A program made the translations under genes and the position numbers. DNA of 64,000 bases from Colius striatus (lineage: Eukaryota > Chordata > Aves > Coliiformes > Coliidae): the NCBI RefSeq assembly GCF_028858725.1, contig NC_084768.1, positions 4,137,853 to 4,201,852 on the forward strand. The letters run 5' to 3'. Positions 56,760 to 64,000 of the stretch are shown here, one piece after another. Under the pieces are notes generated by a model that worked only from the letters and a program-made list of their open reading frames with translations, had not been told where the DNA came from and searched no databases. Within the stretch, counting starts at the first letter, position 1. The number at the start of each line of letters is the position of its first letter.

Positions 56760-59700
56760 TTAATATCTTAGGCTGTGGAACCTTGGCTTTCTTAGGCTAA
56801 GCATTGGTGGTTTGATGGTAGGTTTGTTCTCAAATAGCATTGCTTCAGTTTCTGTAGTTGGAAACCTGTTCTGGTAGATGAGAGGGTATTCCTTCTGAAA
56901 CTAGAAAACAGAAAAGCAAACCATAACTAAACACAGAACACCAAAGCCTCCAGCTGTGCAGGGCTGGAAGCTGAATGGCCTGGAAAGGATGCACAGCAGC
57001 AGGGACAGCAGGACCACCAGGATGGAAAGGAACTGCTGTGGCACTTGGCCAAAGCCCTTTGTGCTGAGGAGTTTGCAGCTGAGAAACGAGTCAAAGGGAA
57101 ATTCTGTCAGGCACTTTGTCTTCTGTGAAAAGCAAAGCTTCTGATTGCATTTATTACCAAGGATTTTTAGGTGCTGTGACTGAACTAGTGCTGAGAGCCA
57201 CCACTGTTCTAACAGCCAGGAGCTCCAGGCTGCAGTTGCTCACCACGCTGCCCAGCCAGCACTGGTGTCTCATGTGATGGTGCTGAGAATGCTGTCCTTC
57301 CACAGTTAGTGATAAATGTGTTTTACCTAAGTGGAAGCCAAGGTCCAGCAGATTTTGAAGGTATTCTCAGGAATGTCTACCATTGAACCAAGGGAGCTAT
57401 TTTTCAATTCCTGCAAGAACATCTGCCTTCAGAGATGTGCTTTTGTCATTGTCCCCATTTCCTATGAAAAGCCTGGGAAAGCCAGCCAAAGCCCTCTGCT
57501 GATGGAGACAGCCCACAGAACACACCACCACTGGTAACTGTCTGGGTATACAATTTGGAGCTAACCCTCTAGAAAAGGCCACATGTTGGGCTTTCCCCAG
57601 TTCAAAGTATCAAAGCTGTGATTTATCATACCACAGCTACCTCAGCACAAATGGCAGGACAGCAACAACAGGGCCCTGGGAGTTTTAGAAACCGACTTTG
57701 CTATCACTTGGCCCTTTCCATGCAAGCTGCTTCTGGATTTTGAGGGAACTCACCAAAAAGTTAGATTTTATTTCCTTCCTCCCCATTTCACCTGCTGAAA
57801 GTGCTGTTGCATATCACTTCTTACTGCTTGCTTAGTCCAAGTTTTAACAGACCATAATTAACTACTCCCCTTTGCATGCAGGGAGTTTCAATGAACTTAA
57901 GGCCAGTCTTCACTTCTACAGGACCAGAAAGTTTTCACCACACATACAAAAGCTGGTGTTGCAGAAGCTGGGGGAGGGACACCCAAGAGAAAGAAATGTG
58001 CTTGCACCAAAAAGCTGCTTTCTCAAATTTGAGTCACAAGACTCACTTAGGAGATTGCAGGACAAGTACAATTCCATTCAATGGGTCTGAAATACTTGCC
58101 ACAGATTTTCAAAGAAGAAAAACCCTGCAGTACTGAATCTTGCCAGCACTGCTGTATTTTAGCTTCAGTATTAGGCAACACATTAGTAGGCCTCAGAAGT
58201 GCCAGATAATCTTGAACAACGTACACATTACAAAACACAAAGTTAAGTCCACGGAAAAGAGTGTTTCACAACTGTCAGAGAGCTTGGCCTCACTGCCTTT
58301 ATCACCTATTGATGTGAAGCCCACCTATGGCATTCTAGGTGGGCAGTACACCACAAGAAACCCCTCTAGAATTGTAGCACGTGTTAGTGAACTGAGAGCA
58401 GTATCTCAGAATGATTTTTCTTACCTGTTTTAACTTTTTCTTTTTTTCTTTCACAGACAAGTTTTTATCTTTGATGATGTTCTCCAGGAGCTCTGCCACT
58501 GCAGCTTGAGAGGTAGAAACCTTCTGCTCTTCAAACTCCTGAGGAGTTATCTGTTTGCAGTACGAATACGTTGGCAGTATGGCACAAATTTCTTCCTCTG
58601 CATATTTGCACTGAAAGAAGAGTTGAAGAGGAGGTCTGGCATTCACTTCAATAGTTATGTACTATTTCAGTAAGAAGACACCTAAAAAACATCCAACTAA
58701 CTTCCAGGGGCATCGCAAGCCACAGAGACATCACTTCCCTCATGCCACCCACCTGAGCCATCTTCACGTATTCAATGTGATCTCGCACTGCAACCTGCAG
58801 GTAAGTTGGCACTTTAAATATCTCTTGTTGATGGTCCATGAGAAATGAAACCAGTCGTGTAGAAAGTAGCTCATCGAGATCTACTTCTTCTGCACAGCAG
58901 AGCACGCACCGAGAAAACGTCTGTATCATCTGCAAGAGTTGAGCAGATCGTTAGCACGGGAAGCTGAGGGACTTGCCTTGTTTCCAGGCTACACAGTGAG
59001 CTTTAATGTTCTTAAAACAACAGCTGTGCCGCCCTGCCGAGTCTCTTACCAAGGAACGCGTGCCCATGGCATCGTGCAGCCGTGGCATGTCAACGTTCTC
59101 ACTGATGCGGGAGATCATACGCATGAGGAGCTGAAGCTTTCTACGGTTTGGTGGCGGAAGCAACAAACAACATATCTGTAGTGCTTCAACGGCAATTCTT
59201 TCTAGATGAGGCTGAAGGAGATCTCCAGGGAAATAAAGACAGCCCTCATTAAGATCTGAACTAACCTTCAGGATATTTCTATCTCAGTACAAGAAATGTC
59301 TTTTTCCAATGATGAAAGGCTTTGCAGGGATCAGCTGGAACTTAGCAGATAGTGCTATGGCCTTTTTTGCATGGTCATCTTCAGCTTGTTTCATAATGAT
59401 AGACTAGTGCCATTAGATCATAACTATGATAAACCAGTACCATTAAGATAATCATGCAATTAAGAAATTACACTAATGTTATTGCCAAAAGTATTTCCAG
59501 AAAATGCATTTCAAAGACCAGAAAAAGACATCTCCAACAGGCACTCTGTACAAACTCCCTGCCTGGCTCTTAGTGCCTAGGACAGAACTGCTTATCACTT
59601 ACCTGAACAGAAGGGTGAACTATTGACACATCAAGTTTAAGACTCCAAAGATACTGCACGCTGCTATTTGTTAGTGGAGGCACAAAGGGCGACCTTTACA

Positions 59701-62700
59701 CAGTGCAGTTTAGCAACCAGAACTCTTTAAGAGCCCACAGATCATGTTATATGTTGTTATACCAAAAACCCTAGCAACAGTGCCAAAGGTTAAGGAGGCA
59801 GAGATTAGTCAGGGAACACAATAAGCCCATACAAACATGCTTTAGAAAGCCATCTTACTTTGCGTGCCAGCCAACAAATAAGAAGAGTGAGTGAAAGAGC
59901 ATTCTGAGAGTTCTGTGGTACTTTTGCAGAGTCTCTTTTTGATGGTGATATCAGACACCTCAGTCCTTGTGTCCACTGCAGTAGCCAGGCCAAAGGTACT
60001 TGGTTTTCTCTGCCCACAAAGTTGAGACCTTGGCTTTACTGTGATTTCAGCAACTGGTACATTAATGCTAGTGCAACTTTTTGAGTTCTTCTTGCCAAGT
60101 AAACTCAGAGACTTGCACATCTGTGTCGATGTGTGATTTTCAGTAAACAGCTCTTGATCACGAAGAGTTGAGACAGACACTGTCTTGATATCATGGGTTT
60201 GGTTTTGACATGTATTATCAAAACCCACCTCCAATACAGAATCAGCTTTATGCTCATTGGGTAGTGATTGTTTTCTATTTCTTGTTCTCAGGACAGTGTT
60301 CACATGCCTTTGCCAAAGGGAATCGAATTCTCCTTTATTACATTGAACTGAGGCAGTATCTCCAATCCTTTCCAAAGAGTAACACCTTGTCCTAAATGTT
60401 TGAGGTGGATCTCGTTCATTCCTGAAAGCTGAAAGATTCTGACAGCTTCCTCCCATAGGATGATCAGCACTACCTTGTTTCTGTGTCAGTTTATATTGCT
60501 GAAATCTCTTTGCACATTGTTTTTGAGCAGTTAGCTCTTCCGAAGGGGACTTCTTGGAAGTTACACGTTCTTTCCATTTTTTATCAGGCTCTTTGCAAAC
60601 CAGGCTTAGAAGAAGACATTCAGTTGACTTGAAAGAGTTCAAGTGAAGAATTTTTGAAGGTTGTGGGTGACACTGGTCATCTTGGACAGAACGTTTTCCA
60701 CTGCATATATCTGGAATTATCATGTAGCCACACATAACTATCAGAAAATGAAATATAAATTAAGATGCAAGTGGTATGAAAACAAGTTCAGAAAGAACTA
60801 CAGTTGCTAACTGAACAGAGAAGACAACAAATATAAGACACGAATTTATAGTCAACTTGGTTAGTAAAATTAAGCTCAGTCCAAAAGCAATCTAACAAGA
60901 TAATGGCAACCAACATGCAAGAACAAAGACAGTTAACACACTGCAATAGTGAGGAACAGACAAGAACCAGCACATATTTTTAAATGATGGTTATTGTACA
61001 TTCAGGATGTTAGCTTAGATAGCAATCTTGATGAGACAATTCAATTAATACTGCAATACAGAATGACAGCATTGATGATCTTCCTCAAGTTCAAATTGCC
61101 ACATTGATTAGGGGGCTAAAGTCTGCTTTGAATTGCAGATTTGCTCCCCAGCTGATATAAACTCATAGCTTGCACTGGTTATTTCCCAGTTCATACATAC
61201 CTAAAATATTAACAAAAAGTTCATAGTATTCAAAAGTAAGTAATGGCTCAGGGAGACTGAGAAAGTAATCGGCAACCGTTCGGAACACATCCCGTTCAAA
61301 CCCACTGTAAGTTGCTTGGCTCATGTCATTATTTCTAGGCCCTAAAGAGGTGAAGAAGAAACAGTCACAAAAGAAGTCACAATTCCATTCTAAAAGACAT
61401 TAAAAAGAAATCACCATAAGTTTATTCTCGTAGGAATGTCTGTTTCACAAGAAACAATCATGTCAGGGATACACAGATACTTTGTTCAGCTCAGCACTGT
61501 ATCATTTGTAAGCAAAAATGATGCAAAATAGTCTATGTAAAAATCAACAGCACTATTAGTACCACATGCATCTGCTACAGCACATGCTGAGGAACAAAAC
61601 CACTCCTTTATTAGCCAGAGAATCCATGTCAGGCTGAACCATTAGAAACTGAACTTCATTAAGTGCACAGTGAAAGTATCTCTTGTTTTTCCCCATTGTG
61701 TGAGGACTTGTGTTAATTATATTACTCCACAGTAAACATTTTCCCAGTAGTTCCAAGGCAGTTGCTCAAGTACATGTAACCCTGATGCCTTAGATAACTG
61801 ATTCTTCTTTTCTGAAGTTGAAGACAACAATCATCATGCCTTTCTCAAGTTTACATTAGGCAAATACACAAACAAACCAGAAGCAGTCAGTTTTTTGTAA
61901 GCTGTAACCACTTGCAGTTTGGTTGTTTGATATTTCACACATTAACACCAAAACAAGGGATGTCTGCAGACAATGAGAGCTCAGTTGTTACAAAACATGT
62001 TTAACAGCTAAGATGTCCAACTTTAAAATTCAAATCTCATTACTAAGCAGCGATGCTAGACATTGAAGGGCTTCATTCTCCACAGCTGAGCTGTAACTAT
62101 AAAAAGGGTCTTACTGGGTTTTATGTAGAAAATAGCTAGGAGAAAAAGGCAGGGAAGCCAATAAGGAGGTACCAGAGAAGCTATACTCCAAGTGCAGAAA
62201 CACGAGCAGAAGTCTTCCTTCTGTTGTCACCACAAACTGAGTAGACTATGAAGCTGACTACACAAGACTGCTTTTATCTCCAATCCTTTGCAAACTTTTG
62301 ATTTCTTCCAAGACAAATAAAAACCCATCTATAGCTTTCCATGAACTGGCCTCTCTGGTTTAATATGAAATGTAGGAAGCATTTTAATCCAGCTCAAGGC
62401 CAGTAACTGGAAAAATCTCTTTACGCCTGAAAAACTGCATGAGGAGAAACCACACACAGGTTTTGCTCAGCCACTCAAGTTCCCTCCCTCCCTCTTTGTT
62501 AGTAGGAATTATATTTGTGAAAAATAGGCCTCAACTTTTTCCCGGCCTCTGACAGTATGCTTGCACTGAAAGCTTACAGAGGTTAATTCATTCTCTTGTA
62601 CATTCCTTGAAGTCTTTCCTCTTCCACTAACAGAACCTGTTCATATTGCCTGCAATTTGTATGCAGAATCAGATGATGGGAGTTAGAAGTGGGATAACCA

Positions 62701-63447
62701 GCTTGACTGCTAAAGGACTGGTGTCTCGACTACCTGAAATAAAACATCTTTAACATGTGTTAACTGTTTTAAGTTACGTTTCTGTGCAAGAGTTTGATAT
62801 GAATTGCTTTCATTGCTTTCAATCAAAGGTATTTAAGATGGTTTGAATTTGCACAACAAAACATCACAATTGGTCTTAACATGACAGTGTATTTCACTTT
62901 GAGCTTTCAACGAAAGTTTCTGAACTTAAGAGCTGTTCTGTGACTTACAGTACGCGAGGCATTTCATTGCTGACAACACCCAGTGAGGGAGATCTTCTGA
63001 AATGAACAAACAAGCCCTTACTTATACACAACCCCAAACACTTGATAACCAACACAAATAATGTCACACGTATTAAATAATACCTTAATACAAAAGATCA
63101 AGTTTAAAACTAGTTTTAAATGTTGGTACATTTGTAATTTAAAAGTGAACGTAATACAGCTACAAAACCTTCTAGACAAATACACTGAACTGCACTCTGC
63201 TTTGGGAAAAAAGGGTAAATGACAGACTGTGAAACATATTACTGTAATTATCATTTGTTTGTTGTTATGACACCATCTAGAATTTTTAAGCAAAACTGGA
63301 AGAACAAAGCTCTTACCTGATTTGTCCTGCAAAATAACAACACCGTGTTTGCTTGTGTTGGTCATATTGTATATGACATACTCTGGAACTATATGAGTTG
63401 GCTGCAAAACTTCTTCCAGAGATGGGAGGCCTAAGATGGTTTGCAAA
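56760..63447 (-). CDS. DEPDC1: DEPDC1, C-terminal eight coding exons (partial gene)
   Basis: DEPDC1 is a mitosis-associated protein with an N-terminal DEP domain and a RhoGAP-like domain, linked to transcriptional repression. Exons present, 5' to 3': 63447-63317, 62996-62949, 61341-61201, 60737-59859, 59222-59050, 58929-58753, 58610-58425, 56900-56760 (TAA at 56762-56760). Phases agree throughout and give about 625 codons. The RhoGAP-like region spans the first three, with [35 protein letters not shown] and [21 protein letters not shown]. Conserved blocks follow: [41 protein letters not shown]. The protein ends [11 protein letters not shown]. The DEP-domain exons lie right of the window; 63448-64000 is intron. 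Family assignment is by recall of human DEPDC1. Confidence 0.95.
59859..60737 (-). CDS. DEPDC1: DEPDC1 large cassette exon (exon 8 equivalent)
   Basis: An 879-nt exon, exactly 293 codons. The exon before it ends phase 1 (ATT TTA G) and both this exon and the next start by supplying two bases, so skipping keeps the frame and would join NIL to LLQPHLER through one hybrid codon. Human DEPDC1 has long and short isoforms that differ by this exon. The sequence is polar and poorly conserved outside [23 protein letters not shown] and [13 protein letters not shown]. Confidence 0.9.
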
Positions 63448-64000
63448 CTGTGGGAAAGAGGAGAGCAGACGTTGTGTAAAAGGTTTGCTAGCAATGAATG
63501 CAAACAAGCTCTTCCCATGTCTATTCAAACACCAGTTACTTGACAAGCTAGCTGCAGCTTAACAACTTCTCACTTCCGTAACAGTTTGAGGACATACTTT
63601 TTGCTACACCAAATAATAAAAACCAGTAAGAAAGAGCCTCTCTGGTACTTCAAATACACTTATGATACCAGCAACAACCCAATGTTAAGCAGTACAGTAG
63701 CAGGTTTATGTAAACAAGAGTTAGGAAAAGCCATTCAACTTACAATATAAAACATTTTTGTAAAGTTTGCAAGCCCCAATCTTGATGGGGCCATTACACA
63801 CCCAAAGCACACATACAGGGAAGTACTTTTTACAATGCATTGCTTACTGTATTAGAATTATATTTCTCCAAGTTTCTTGCACATATTCCTCGCTTATTTC
63901 CTTCCTGTGCAATGTCTCTTCTTTGTTTTCCTCTCTTTTATCTGGTTTTGCTTTTTCTAGGTTGTCCTGCAAATGAGTAGTTTAGAGCATACAATAAACG

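Overview
This is a bird nuclear genome window. Vertebrate multi-exon genes with GT-AG introns, several CR1 LINE copies carrying the CR1 (ATTCTATGAT)-type 3' tail, and an avian ERV solo LTR all point that way. The order WLS - MCCC2-like - RPE65 - DEPDC1 fits the sauropsid region equivalent to human 1p31. I cannot fix the species.

Layout. (1) 1-3588, minus strand: coding exon 1 and part of intron 1 of WLS, inside a CpG island at about 2600-4050. (2) 3.9-30.2 kb: a roughly 26 kb gene desert with only CR1 remnants and simple repeats. (3) 30.2-44.9 kb, plus strand: a complete 12-coding-exon gene encoding a 612-residue paralogue of the methylcrotonoyl-CoA carboxylase beta subunit. Its CpG island holds a ~48-bp, 14-copy minisatellite, and its introns hold a solo LTR with a perfect 5-bp target duplication and two CR1 copies. 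(4) 52.9-45.0 kb, minus strand: complete RPE65, 14 coding exons, 533 residues, all iron ligands present, one CR1 in intron 7. Its 3' end converges on that of the MCCC2-like gene; the two poly(A) signals are about 100 bp apart. (5) 52.9-56.1 kb: intergenic DNA upstream of RPE65. (6) 64.0-56.2 kb, minus strand: the last eight coding exons of DEPDC1, including the large frame-preserving exon; the N-terminal DEP-domain exons lie beyond the window.

The most notable content is the MCCC2-like gene. Every exon junction keeps the reading frame and the acyl-CoA-side oxyanion motif is kept, yet three motifs of the biotin-side half of the carboxyltransferase active site have been replaced. It looks like a maintained, possibly non-catalytic, mitochondrial paralogue. 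The genes are not an operon. WLS (Wnt export) and RPE65 (visual cycle) are functionally separate from the MCCC2-like gene, and the shared neighbourhood is conserved synteny. All family assignments are from recall of protein sequences; no database search was run.
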